Source: M55B154 sp964486725
GTDB taxonomy: Bacteria > Spirochaetota > UBA4802 > UB4802
DNA: 64,000 nt
NCBI GenBank assembly: GCA_964486725.1
Contig: CAZAOK010000003.1
Coordinates: forward strand, 18,526 to 82,525
Direction: 5' to 3'
The notes beneath the pieces were generated by a model. That model worked only from the letters and a program-made list of their open reading frames with translations. It was not told the DNA's origin and did not search any database. The translations under genes were made by a program, and so were the position numbers. Every line of letters begins with the position of its first letter. Position 1 is the first letter of the stretch. Positions 35,229 to 43,768 of the stretch are shown one piece after another.

Positions 35229-37222
35229 TAACCATAAGTGATATTGAAAACGGTTTCGTCCTCAATTTTAAGAACAGGCCGGTGATCACTCATAGCAAAA
35301 AACGTCCATGTGTGAGCCTTGGCGAAGGTGAGGCAACCTACAAGATCAGTCACGGCAGCTTCAAGATCAAGGACAGGGTTAAAAACCGAAAGTTTCTGAA
35401 GAACTGGAAAGTACTGGAAAACCAGCGACAGCGGGCAGTGATCCAGTTTGAGGAGTCTCTCACCATGACCTGCCAGGTAGAGAACAACCGTTTCTCTGTA
35501 TCATTTGTGAACAGCAATTCCAGGCAAAATCGTTTCTGGTTTTACCTTAACGCTGACAGGTATGAACATATATACGGCTGCGGTGAACAGTACTCGAAGC
35601 TCGACCTGAAGGGGCAGAAGGTTCCCATCTGGGTAGAAGAGCAGGGAGTGGGACGGGGGCACGACCTCATCACCTTCCTGGCCGAGCTTACCCACGGGGC
35701 CGGTGGCGCGTGGTATACCACGTATTTTCCACAGCCAACCTTTGTCTCCAGTAATAATTACTATTGTCACGTGAACACTTCAGCCTACGCGCTCTTTGAT
35801 TTTTCTAAAAACGATTTTCACACACTCCATGTATGGGGCGTACCTGAAGAAATTATACTTGATGTTGAAGAAAGCGCCGTGACAACAATTGAAAGCCTGA
35901 GCGACCTCCTGGGTAAACAGACGGCTCTTCCCGACTGGGCACACGACGGCATATGGCTTGGTGTTCAGGGAGGCAAAGATGTGGTAGAAGAAAAACTTAA
36001 CGACGCCACCAGCGCCGGCGTACCTGTGGCCGCCCTCTGGGCACAGGACTGGGTTGGCAAGCGCATCACCTCGTTTGGCAAGCAGCTCATGTGGGACTGG
36101 AAATACGACGAAGAAACCTATCCCGATCTCCCGGGATACATACGTGAATTACAGGAAAAGAACATTCAGTTTCTCGGCTATATTAACTGCTTTCTTGCAA
36201 TCGAGGGAGAACTGTACAGGGAAGCGTCCGCCAGTGGATATCTGGTTATGAAACATGATAGGTCAGAGTATCATGTGTATATCACAGATTTTCCCGCGGC
36301 TATTATCGATATAACCAACCCGGATGCGTGCGAATGGATCAAAAATGTCATCAAGAATAACATGCTGGGTGTGGGACTTTCAGGCTGGATGGCCGACTTC
36401 GGTGAATACCTTCCCACAGACGCGGTGCTTCACTCGGGAGAATCCGCCGAAACTTATCACAACCGCTACGCGGCCGACTGGGCGAAGATAAACATGGAAG
36501 CGCTGGTTGAAACCGGGAACCTGGGCAGGGTCGTCTTCTTCTCCAGGGCCGGCTATACAGGGTCGTCCCGTTACTCCACGCTTATCTGGGGGGGTGACCA
36601 GCTTGTGAACTGGAGCATTAATGACGGGCTGGCATCGGTTATTCCCGCCGGCATATCCCTTGGTTTCTCTGGTATCGGCCTTTACCATTCGGATATCGGC
36701 GGGTATACCACCGTTGGCTGGATTAAGCGTAAAAAAGAACTGTTTATGCGCTGGGTCGAACATGCCGCCTTTTCACCGGTTATGCGCTCACATGAAGGTA
36801 ACCGTCCCGACGTGAACTGGCAGTTTAACTCTGACCAGGAAACCCTTTCTCATCTTGCCAGGATGACAAAGGCCCATGTTTTACTGAAGCCATATCTTCT
36901 GCGCATGCAGAATGAATACCTTGAAAAAGGGCTTCCCATGATGCGGCATCCCTATATTCACTACGAGAATGACCAGCAGCTGCATGAACTGCAATACCAG
37001 TATCTATTCGGAAGGGACATGATGGTAGCCCCCGTATACCGCAAGATGAAGCGAAAGCAGAAGGTATACCTACCCGATGACAAATGGATTCACGCGTGGT
37101 CTGGAAAGGAATACGCTGGCGGATGGCACAGGGTGAATGCACCTCTTGGTGAACCGCCGGTTTTCTATCGAAAGGGATCTGAGTTTGCCGAAACTTTTTC
37201 CAAGCTGCGGGAGATTGTGTAA
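35225..37222 (+). CDS. yihQ: GH31 alpha-glycosidase, probable sulfoquinovosidase (YihQ-like)
   Basis: The 665-residue GH31 enzyme is close to E. coli YihQ along its length. From my memory of YihQ, the nucleophile D405 corresponds to D391 (GWMADFGEYLPTD), the acid/base D472 to D458 (IWGGDQ), and the sulfonate-pocket residues Q288, W304 and Y508 to Q274 (AQDW), W290 (LMWDW) and Y494 (DIGGYTT). The sulfonate-binding R301 is replaced by Q287 (GKQLMW). The enzyme has no signal peptide, so it acts in the cytoplasm, releasing sulfoquinovose from sulfoquinovosyl glycerol. The Arg-to-Gln change leaves some doubt about substrate. Confidence 0.82.
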   Translation: MITISDIENGFVLNFKNRPVITHSKKRPCVSLGEGEATYKISHGSFKIKDRVKNRKFLKNWKVLENQRQRAVIQFEESLTMTCQVENNRFSVSFVNSNSRQNRFWFYLNADRYEHIYGCGEQYSKLDLKGQKVPIWVEEQGVGRGHDLITFLAELTHGAGGAWYTTYFPQPTFVSSNNYYCHVNTSAYALFDFSKNDFHTLHVWGVPEEIILDVEESAVTTIESLSDLLGKQTALPDWAHDGIWLGVQGGKDVVEEKLNDATSAGVPVAALWAQDWVGKRITSFGKQLMWDWKYDEETYPDLPGYIRELQEKNIQFLGYINCFLAIEGELYREASASGYLVMKHDRSEYHVYITDFPAAIIDITNPDACEWIKNVIKNNMLGVGLSGWMADFGEYLPTDAVLHSGESAETYHNRYAADWAKINMEALVETGNLGRVVFFSRAGYTGSSRYSTLIWGGDQLVNWSINDGLASVIPAGISLGFSGIGLYHSDIGGYTTVGWIKRKKELFMRWVEHAAFSPVMRSHEGNRPDVNWQFNSDQETLSHLARMTKAHVLLKPYLLRMQNEYLEKGLPMMRHPYIHYENDQQLHELQYQYLFGRDMMVAPVYRKMKRKQKVYLPDDKWIHAWSGKEYAGGWHRVNAPLGEPPVFYRKGSEFAETFSKLREIV

Positions 37223-37223
37223 A

Positions 37224-37264
37224 GGATTACCGCCAAGGCGCAAAGGACGGGGAGGGCGCGAAGA
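37224..37264 (+). repeat. 'accgcaaaggcgcaaag' type dispersed repeat, copy 1
   Basis: GGATTACCGCCAAGGCGCAAAG directly follows the GH31 stop. The same text with one mismatch occurs in reverse at 46154-46200. This motif is widespread in unrelated bacterial genomes, of unknown role. Confidence 0.5.
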
Positions 37265-37287
37265 ATTGGTGTATTTGGGTTCTATAT

Positions 37288-37587
37288 TTATTCCTGGAAT
37301 TCAAAAGCATCGTTAAAGTCTCTTTTCCCGTGGATAACAGCAAGTATTTCAACATCATTTTTGCTGGATATGGTATAGATAATTCTGTATTGAGATAGTA
37401 TTATTTCCCTGATGGTTTCATCTGCAAGTTCAGGAACCATCCTTCCCATGGCGGGGAATGAATTCAGGATTTGTACTTTTCTGATAATGGATGATACAAG
37501 TTTTCTTCCGTAGGTAGGTGAATCAGTAGCGATAAAATTGTAGATCTTTTGCAGGTCCTTCCTGGACGTCTCGGACCATGTCACCAT
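37288..37587 (-). CDS. ParE/RelE-superfamily toxin
   Basis: The 99-residue protein has the ParE pattern: VTWSETSRKDLQKIYNFIA, FPAMGRMVPEL and REIILSQYRIIYTIS followed by VEILAVIHGKRDF. ParE toxins poison DNA gyrase; related RelE proteins cut mRNA. The start overlaps the antitoxin gene by 7 bases, with antitoxin first. Confidence 0.87.
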   Translation of the reverse strand: MVTWSETSRKDLQKIYNFIATDSPTYGRKLVSSIIRKVQILNSFPAMGRMVPELADETIREIILSQYRIIYTISSKNDVEILAVIHGKRDFNDAFEFQE

Positions 37588-37763
37588 GACTGTACTTCTT
37601 TTTCCAATTCTTCAGTTGTTATTATCCGTCCATTTCTCACATCATCAAGTCCTTCATGTATTTTATCTATTACATATAACCTGTACATTATATCTTCAAT
37701 GGTTGCGTTATCGGGCAAACGCTCAATTGCATTAATTGCTTCCTGTTTCAATGACCGGGGCAT
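37581..37763 (-). CDS. antitoxin of the ParE/RelE-type module
   Basis: The 60-residue acidic protein (ATIEDIMYRLYVIDKI and a C-terminal TTEELEKEV) has the shape of the 'addiction module component' antitoxins that sit just before ParE toxins. AGGAG precedes the start. Confidence 0.8.
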   Translation of the reverse strand: MPRSLKQEAINAIERLPDNATIEDIMYRLYVIDKIHEGLDDVRNGRIITTEELEKEVQSW

Positions 37764-37903
37764 ATTTATTTCTCCTGAATTGATTTCTTAATTTGTACTA
37801 TTTTTTATATAGTAAATAAACCAAAGATAAGCTATAAATTCAAACAATTTTTTAAATGATAAAATATATATTTAAGTACTCCTCACTGCTCACACTTCAC
37901 TTC

Positions 37904-38329
37904 TCACTTACTCCCCCATTTCCTTCGCTTCTTCACCTGCGAATATATTTTCTTATACTCGTCGGGATCAATCTTCGTTGATGCTGACATGAAGGATTTT
38001 ATCAGTATGCCGCGTTTCTTTTTCTTCTTGTTGTACTCTATCTCTGCCGGGTCGTCGTCGATGATGAGGTCTGCACCGATTTTGCCGATGTCCTTGTGCA
38101 GGCCGCGGTTTGCCGGGTCGTAATCTTCCCGGTATATGAACTGGCTGAAATATTTTACCAGCTGGTTTTCGCGCAGTATGTCCATGGCACGGGCCCTGGG
38201 CGAGTTGGTCCAGAGCACCAGTGTGTGCCTGTCGTTTATAAGCATCTGCAGCAGCGTTTCAATACCAGGCCTGACGTGTTTTCCGTTCAGGTCGGTGAGG
38301 GTGTTGTCCATGTCGATTACGATTTTCAT
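37904..38329 (-). CDS. HAD-family (NIF/FCP1-like) phosphatase
   Basis: The 141-residue protein has the HAD motif I DMDNTLTD, motif II LVLWTNSP and motif IV DLIIDDDPAE, but no cap domain. It ends in a lysine-rich tail. The WTNS pattern is that of NLI-interacting-factor/FCP1-like phosphatases; the substrate is unknown. It lies between two toxin-antitoxin pairs on the same strand, 15 bases after the PIN toxin, so it may travel with them. Confidence 0.75.
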   Translation of the reverse strand: MKIVIDMDNTLTDLNGKHVRPGIETLLQMLINDRHTLVLWTNSPRARAMDILRENQLVKYFSQFIYREDYDPANRGLHKDIGKIGADLIIDDDPAEIEYNKKKKKRGILIKSFMSASTKIDPDEYKKIYSQVKKRRKWGSK

Positions 38330-38344
38330 GAGTTGTGTGTTCCA

Positions 38345-38728
38345 TTACAAAATAAACAATCCCGGAACATTTTCAAAATGCCTGTCCATTGTATACAGCT
38401 TCGTTCCTGTTTCAAAAGTAATTGCGGCGATCCACACATCATTTGTTGGTATTGGAGTACCCTGGTTTTTCAATGTTTTCACCAGGTAACCATATCTCTG
38501 TGAAATATCAATATCAACATCAATGACCTGCACCCCCGGTTTTTCTAAGAACTGGTTAAGTTCATGGATATTCTTATCATAATGCTTTCCCATCTGAAAG
38601 CCTGCATACAGTTCTCCTAACACAATGGATGGTACCAGTATCTCTTCTACTTTTTCAAGTATTTCAATTGTGCGTGCATCACCTTTCATTAATGATGAAT
38701 AAATATTTGTATCGATACAAATTCTCAT
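38345..38728 (-). CDS. PIN-domain toxin (VapC-like)
   Basis: The 127-residue PIN RNase has conserved acidic residues in ICIDTNIYSSL (Asp near position 6), VLGELYAGF, TNDVWIAA and YTMDRHFENVPGL. VapC toxins cut tRNA or rRNA. The 4-base overlap with the preceding antitoxin is typical. Confidence 0.9.
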   Translation of the reverse strand: MRICIDTNIYSSLMKGDARTIEILEKVEEILVPSIVLGELYAGFQMGKHYDKNIHELNQFLEKPGVQVIDVDIDISQRYGYLVKTLKNQGTPIPTNDVWIAAITFETGTKLYTMDRHFENVPGLFIL

Positions 38729-38979
38729 TTTTTCCAGACCTCTTCGTCAATTGTCTCGAAGGTTCTTGTATGTGTACGAAAATCGTCGTATTCTTTTTTA
38801 CCCCATACCCCTGACAGGTCACTAAGATCCCTTTTTTTATCTTCACCATTTTCAACACCGGTTGATTTTTTCAGAATGCTGATGATGGTTTTATTGATGC
38901 TTGTATTATTTCTCCTGGCAATATTTCGCAGTTGTTTATACAGGTTATCTGGTATTTTTCTTAATGTAGTCTGATTCAC
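38725..38979 (-). CDS. antitoxin of the VapC-like module (ribbon-helix-helix type)
   Basis: An 84-residue protein starting at GTG 38979, chosen because AGGAGG lies 6 nt upstream; a GTG at 39000 has no such site. The N-terminus LRKIPDNLYKQLRNIARRNNTSINK is a ribbon-helix-helix DNA-binding pattern. The C-terminal part (TFETIDEEVW) should neutralise the toxin. Confidence 0.82.
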   Translation of the reverse strand: MNQTTLRKIPDNLYKQLRNIARRNNTSINKTIISILKKSTGVENGEDKKRDLSDLSGVWGKKEYDDFRTHTRTFETIDEEVWKK

Positions 38980-39054
38980 ATTATGCCTCCTTGATATCAC
39001 ATAGTGAAATCAAATATATAAAACACTTATTCAAAAGTCAATCAAACAAGTAAA

Positions 39055-39181
39055 GTTACTACTCAGCTATGACTAAAATATTGATCATTTACTTCATAAT
39101 GAAAAGGAATTTGAGCATCTCCCCCCGCCGAAGGCGGGGGAGATGCTTGATTATTATTCAGCATGACAGCTGAGTAGTTAC
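39055..39181 (+). repeat. dispersed hairpin element, family 1, copy B
   Basis: A 127-bp element with inverted ends GTTACTACTCAGCT and (complement) GTAACTACTCAGCT, and a central hairpin at 39115-39146 that is the exact complement of copy A. It takes up about a third of the 386-bp non-coding stretch 38980-39365; I see no gene in the rest. A short open frame running through it (39063-39275, minus) is an artefact of the repeat. Confidence 0.88.
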
Positions 39182-39365
39182 CAGGTAAACTCTTTTCGGA
39201 TTTTTGATAATGAACATTGTTGACGAACATCTGTAAAAATCTGTGTGTATCTCTGGCTATAAATGTTACGTTCATTAAGCATTCCTTTTCTTGTTGACGT
39301 TCTCACTGCAAGTAATCATCCTGCATTGATACATTCAACTTCCTTGAACCCAGGAATCATTTACC

Positions 39366-40367
39366 GTGAAAAAACGATATTCCATAGATATACTCCATCA
39401 CGATATATACCGCATACGACTGCCGTTGCCCGGTAATCCTCCATTCATGAACACCTACCTTGTCACCGGGGAGGTCAACACTCTCATTGATACTGGCACA
39501 CACTGGTCATGGCGGGTATTGCGAAAAGCCTTGAAAGAACTTGAGCTTACCTTTGAAGATATACACCAGGTTATTATCACACATGGTCACGTTGATCATT
39601 TCGGCGCTGCTGCTGATATTGCTTCACGTTCCAAAACACCAACAGCCATTGTGGCACATCACGACGATGTTGAAAGAATGCGTACAGGACGATATGCCTC
39701 CGTGCTGCAGATGAAAAAGCTGGCAGTTCTGCTGGGGGTTCCCATGAAGCTGTACCTCCCCCTGGCTGGCCTTGATCTTACCTTTCGTTCAATGGGCAAA
39801 AGGGTAGTGGTCAATGATATCGTACATGATGATTATGAGAACCGAAAAATCGGCAATTATACGGGAACACTGATACACGTGCCCGGTCATTCCCGGGGTT
39901 CATTGTGTGTTTACCTCAAGGGGATAAGTACAGTCTTTACCGGCGATCATATCGTTCCACATGTGAAACCCATAATTCTTGCTGGTTTCGAGCCCGGCAG
40001 CAGTTTCCCTATCGAGAACAGCCAGGCCGATTATCATCTTTCACTTGAGAAAATACGAAAACTTAATCCTCGGGTTGTCTACTCGGGACACGGGAATGAG
40101 ATATCAGACGTGAACAGGCTTATAAAGACATACCATAAAGTATACCAGCTGAGAAAAAGACGAATACAATCAGTGCTGCTGAGAAGGGATTACACAGCCT
40201 ATGACCTGGCCAGGATAGTTTTTCCAAAACTCAGGGGGATAAACCTTATGCTCGACCTGTATCTATCCCTGGCAGAAGTCTGTACACATCTTTTCGAAAT
40301 GGTAAAAGAAGGAGAGGTAATACGCTACCGCATCGGAAAGCAGTGGCGGTTTACTATAATGGAATAA
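39366..40367 (+). CDS. metallo-beta-lactamase-fold hydrolase
   Basis: A 333-residue protein beginning at GTG. The zinc motif THGHVDHFG (H73, H75, D77, H78) is intact, with later ligands in VPGHSRGSL and FTGDHIVP. After residue about 250 there is a helical C-terminal domain like the winged-helix tail of some glyoxalase-II-like hydrolases. The substrate is unknown. The position between the toxin-antitoxin island and the DASS gene, on the same strand as the sulfo-sugar genes, makes a role there possible but unproven. Confidence 0.8.
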   Translation: MKKRYSIDILHHDIYRIRLPLPGNPPFMNTYLVTGEVNTLIDTGTHWSWRVLRKALKELELTFEDIHQVIITHGHVDHFGAAADIASRSKTPTAIVAHHDDVERMRTGRYASVLQMKKLAVLLGVPMKLYLPLAGLDLTFRSMGKRVVVNDIVHDDYENRKIGNYTGTLIHVPGHSRGSLCVYLKGISTVFTGDHIVPHVKPIILAGFEPGSSFPIENSQADYHLSLEKIRKLNPRVVYSGHGNEISDVNRLIKTYHKVYQLRKRRIQSVLLRRDYTAYDLARIVFPKLRGINLMLDLYLSLAEVCTHLFEMVKEGEVIRYRIGKQWRFTIME

Positions 40368-40382
40368 AATCACAAATTTTGC

Positions 40383-40411
40383 TTGACATATATATCGATA
40401 TCGATTTTATA
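40383..40411 (+). promoter_or_regulatory. promoter with operator-like palindrome before the DASS gene
   Basis: TTGACA (40383-40388), 17-nt spacer, TTTATA (40406-40411). The spacer contains the perfect 12-bp palindrome ATCGATATCGAT (40394-40405), which shares TCG-N4-CGA with the dyad at 32344-32353 in nearly the same place relative to -35. Confidence 0.65.
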
Positions 40412-40442
40412 TAGATTTATACGGATGCCAGGTGGTTATATT

Positions 40443-41894
40443 ATGAAAAATCTAATCTATGCACTGACCGCGTTTATTATATTCGGTATCATTTTGATAC
40501 TCCCCGAACCGGATGCAGTAAATACCGGCAGCAAGATGCTGGCACTTTCCCCCGCGGGGAAGGCCACCATGGCAGTGCTTGCCCTCGCGGTAATATTATG
40601 GATCACCGAAGCCATTCCATTCGCGGTAACCGGTCTGCTTGCCATGTCCCTCATGGTAATTACCGGTGCGGCACCTTTCAAACAGCTTGTGCAGGACGGG
40701 TTCGGCAACCCCATAATATTATTTTTCATTGGTGTACTAATATTTTCCGCGGCCATTAGTGAAACAAACCTGCTGAAACGCATCACAACTGTTATCCTGT
40801 ATCATCTTGGTCACAGCCCGTCCCTCATCATCCTGGCATTTATCATCGTGGGGGCACTTCTGTCAGGCTGGATAACAGACATGGCGGTTGCGGCAATGCT
40901 CTTTCCCATAGGATTGACCATACTGAAAGACGCCAAAGCCGAACCATTGAAAAGCAATTTCGGACGGTCATTGATGATCGCCTGCGCGTGGGGGCCCCTC
41001 ATCGGCGGCGTCACAACACCGGCTGGATGCGGTCCGAACCCACTTACCATAGGATTTCTTCGTGATCTGGCAGGGATCAATTTCACATTTCTCCAATGGA
41101 TGATACTGGGATTCCCCGCGGCAATTCTCATGGTACCTGCGGCGTGGGTAATACTATTAAAGGTATTCCCCCTTGAAAAGATAAACCTTTCTATCTCAAA
41201 AGAGGACGCAATACAACGCAAGCGTGAACTTGGTCCTATTAATAAAAAAGAAGCACTTACCCTTGGCATATTCATGATAACCGTATTTCTGTGGATATTC
41301 GCACCCTTTATCTCCAAATGGACAGGGGGAACTATTGATTACCTTTCCATATCCTTTGTTGCCATCACATGCGCGGTTCTGTTTTTCTTTCCCGGCATAA
41401 ACGTGATCACCTGGGAAACCGCCGAAAAGAAGATCAGCTGGGGAGGGATCGTTCTCATCGTTTCCGGCCTGGCTATCGGCATGGCAATTTACAAGACTGG
41501 TGCAGCCGAGTGGATGGCGTGGATGACCTTCAGCTGGATAGAGAACCTTCACCCGGCGCTGATAATATTTGCAATAGTATTCGGTATATCAATCATGAAA
41601 GTAATGTTTTCAAGCAACACGGTTACCGGTATCATAGTGGTGCCCCTGCTTATTGCCCTGGCCAATACCCTGGGCTTAAGCCCCGCATTACTGGCCATCC
41701 CCGCAGGGATAACCTCGTCGCTGGCCTTTATATTGGTAACCTCAACACCCACCAACGTAATTCCATATTCGTCGGGTTATTTCTCCATCGGAGATATGGC
41801 TAAAGCCGGCGTCTGGATGACCGTTGCGTCGTCAATATGCGTGACCATTTCAGTGTATTTCATGGGATCGCTTATAAATATTATGAACTTCTAA
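40443..41894 (+). CDS. DASS/SLC13-family anion transporter
   Basis: A 483-residue protein; the ATG at 40443 has AGGTGG 7 nt upstream and lies just downstream of the promoter, which excludes the earlier in-frame TTG at 40383. It has about 11-12 transmembrane helices. Signature stretches are WITEAIPFAVTGLLAMSLMV, GGVTTPAGCGPNPLTIGF (usual SNT-type loop) and, near the end, LVTSTPTNVIPYSSG. Family members move di- and tricarboxylates or sulfate with sodium. In this operon I infer export of a sulfonate end product (isethionate or sulfoacetate). Confidence 0.85.
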   Translation: MKNLIYALTAFIIFGIILILPEPDAVNTGSKMLALSPAGKATMAVLALAVILWITEAIPFAVTGLLAMSLMVITGAAPFKQLVQDGFGNPIILFFIGVLIFSAAISETNLLKRITTVILYHLGHSPSLIILAFIIVGALLSGWITDMAVAAMLFPIGLTILKDAKAEPLKSNFGRSLMIACAWGPLIGGVTTPAGCGPNPLTIGFLRDLAGINFTFLQWMILGFPAAILMVPAAWVILLKVFPLEKINLSISKEDAIQRKRELGPINKKEALTLGIFMITVFLWIFAPFISKWTGGTIDYLSISFVAITCAVLFFFPGINVITWETAEKKISWGGIVLIVSGLAIGMAIYKTGAAEWMAWMTFSWIENLHPALIIFAIVFGISIMKVMFSSNTVTGIIVVPLLIALANTLGLSPALLAIPAGITSSLAFILVTSTPTNVIPYSSGYFSIGDMAKAGVWMTVASSICVTISVYFMGSLINIMNF

Positions 41895-41915
41895 TAATTC
41901 CGGGAGGATATTTTA

Positions 41916-42773
41916 ATGAACATAGAACCACATGGAACATTCAACAGGGATGAATATGATCAGCTTGCAAAAGAATTCAGGTACGTCATGACTGATATGA
42001 TCTGCCGTGCCGGATCAGGACATATTGGCGGGGCACTCAGCCTCGTTGAGGTCATCATCACGCTGTATTACCGGCTCATGAACGTGAAACCGGAAGACCC
42101 CAGGTGGGAAAAACGTGACAGGCTTGTACTGTCCAAGGGTCATGCCGGACCGGTAGTATACGCAGCCCTGGCATACAGGGGCTTTTTCCCAAAAGAATGG
42201 TTGAAAACCATGAACCAGGACGGAACCCGTCTGCCAAGCCACGTAGACCAGATACAGACCCCCGGTATCGATCAGACCGCCGGATCCCTGGGGCAGGGTC
42301 TCTCATGTGCCTGCGGGATAGCACTTGCGGGGAAAAAGAGCGGAAATGACTATACAACCTACTGTATTGTCGGAGATGGCGAGAGCAACGAGGGGCAGGT
42401 CTGGGAAGCGGGATTGTTTGCTGCACAGTACAAGCTGGACAACCTGGTAGCCATTACCGATTACAACAAGATGCAGATCGACGGCACTACCGACGAGGTG
42501 CTGTCACTTGAACCGCTTGCGGACAAGTGGAAAGCATTTGGATGGGAAGTGTTCGAGATGGACGGGCATGACTGGGAAGACGTGTACAATACCCTTGAAA
42601 AGGCAAAAAATGTTAAGGGAAAGCCCTCCATGATAATCGCGCACACGGTAAAAGGGAAGGGCAACAGCGCAGTTGAAAATATGGTTTCAAGCCATAACGT
42701 GAAGTGTCCCGACCAGGAAGCCTACGATAAGTTTATGGCCGGACTTGGCTACACAATAGAATTACCTTATTAA
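41916..42773 (+). CDS. split transketolase, N-terminal (ThDP pyrophosphate-binding) subunit
   Basis: The 285-residue subunit has GSGHIGGALSLVEV, LSKGHAGPVVYAAL, TAGSLGQGL and the ThDP/Mg motif GDGESNEGQVWEA (about 153-165) ending in NKMQIDG. GGGAGG lies 8 nt before the ATG. Split transketolases serve many pentose pathways; the sulfo-TK pathway uses one (SqwG/SqwH) to move two-carbon units from sulfofructose and sulfoerythrulose to glyceraldehyde-3-phosphate. The partner subunit follows 13 bases later. Confidence 0.93.
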   Translation: MNIEPHGTFNRDEYDQLAKEFRYVMTDMICRAGSGHIGGALSLVEVIITLYYRLMNVKPEDPRWEKRDRLVLSKGHAGPVVYAALAYRGFFPKEWLKTMNQDGTRLPSHVDQIQTPGIDQTAGSLGQGLSCACGIALAGKKSGNDYTTYCIVGDGESNEGQVWEAGLFAAQYKLDNLVAITDYNKMQIDGTTDEVLSLEPLADKWKAFGWEVFEMDGHDWEDVYNTLEKAKNVKGKPSMIIAHTVKGKGNSAVENMVSSHNVKCPDQEAYDKFMAGLGYTIELPY

Positions 42774-42786
42774 ATGGAGATATAAT

Positions 42787-43722
42787 ATGAACTGGCATGA
42801 AATGGAAATGCGGGCCGTATACGGCCAGACTATCAATGAGTTAATTAACCAGGATAACAGGATATACTGCCTTGAAGCAGACCTGAGCAAGGCATCGGGA
42901 ACAAATCCATGTGTTATAGATGAATGTCCCGACAACTTCGTAAACTGCGGAGTATCCGAGTCAAACATGATCGGTGTAGCTGCCGGACTTGCCAACGAAG
43001 GGAATATCCCCTTCGCGGCAACTTTTTCATGTTTCGCTTCAAGAAGGGTATACGACCAGATAACCATCAGCGTGGCCTATGCCAACAATAACGTGAAGAT
43101 CGTGGGCACCGCTCCCGGTATCACGCAGGGCCCCAACGGCGGCACCCACATGGACTTTCAGGACCTTGCCATCATGCGGGCCATGCCTAACATGCACGTG
43201 TATTCACCATGCGATCCATATGAACTTCGCAGTGTGATGAAGTACATGGCAAAGAGCACACAGCCCACTTACATGCAGCTTGTAAGGCCGAAGGTTGCAC
43301 AGATGTTTGATGCCGAATACGACTTTAACCCGATGAAGGCCATGCAATTACGCGAAGGGAAAGATGTTACAATCGTTTCAACCGGTTACATGACACAGTT
43401 CGCGATTGAAGCCTCAGAGCAGCTTCACAAGGAAGGAATATCCGTAGACCTGCTGCATTATCCATCTGTTAAGCCCTTTGACGCACAGACTCTCATCAAT
43501 TCGGCAAAGAAAACCGGCGGGGTTGTTACCGTTGAGAATCAAAGCATTATCGGAGGACTTGGCGGAGCAGTATGCGAGGTGTTAAGTGAAGAGTATCCTG
43601 TAAAGGTGAAACGTCTTGGTATACCTGATAAATTTGGTGAAGTTGCTACCGAAGACTACCTGTTCAACAAGCATGGGTTCGGTGTGTCCCACATAATTGA
43701 CGCCTGTAAATCAATACGATAA
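42787..43722 (+). CDS. split transketolase, C-terminal (pyrimidine-binding) subunit
   Basis: The 311-residue subunit has the catalytic Glu58 in GVSESNMIG, TFSCFASRRVYDQI, GGTHMDFQDLAIMR and the C-terminal transketolase domain (TIVSTGYMTQFAIEA, VENQSIIGGLGGA). It completes the enzyme with the preceding subunit. Together with the LacAB-like isomerase downstream and the sulfoquinovose-type genes upstream, it matches the sulfo-TK gene set. Confidence 0.93.
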   Translation: MNWHEMEMRAVYGQTINELINQDNRIYCLEADLSKASGTNPCVIDECPDNFVNCGVSESNMIGVAAGLANEGNIPFAATFSCFASRRVYDQITISVAYANNNVKIVGTAPGITQGPNGGTHMDFQDLAIMRAMPNMHVYSPCDPYELRSVMKYMAKSTQPTYMQLVRPKVAQMFDAEYDFNPMKAMQLREGKDVTIVSTGYMTQFAIEASEQLHKEGISVDLLHYPSVKPFDAQTLINSAKKTGGVVTVENQSIIGGLGGAVCEVLSEEYPVKVKRLGIPDKFGEVATEDYLFNKHGFGVSHIIDACKSIR

Positions 43723-43768
43723 TCTACTCTCCCTCAAGTAATTATGGGGGCTGCTGGAGGATACATAA

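Noticed and set aside
35225..37222. Ordinary alpha-glucosidase or alpha-xylosidase for starch or xyloglucan
   Set aside because: The long stretches shared with YihQ (around both catalytic aspartates and the GGYTT loop) go beyond general GH31 similarity. The Gln at the Arg301 position keeps a small doubt.
39063..39275. A 70-codon open frame on the minus strand containing PPPSAGG and VNDQYF
   Set aside because: It runs through repeat copy B; the same 'peptide' appears wherever the repeat occurs, and there is no ribosome site.
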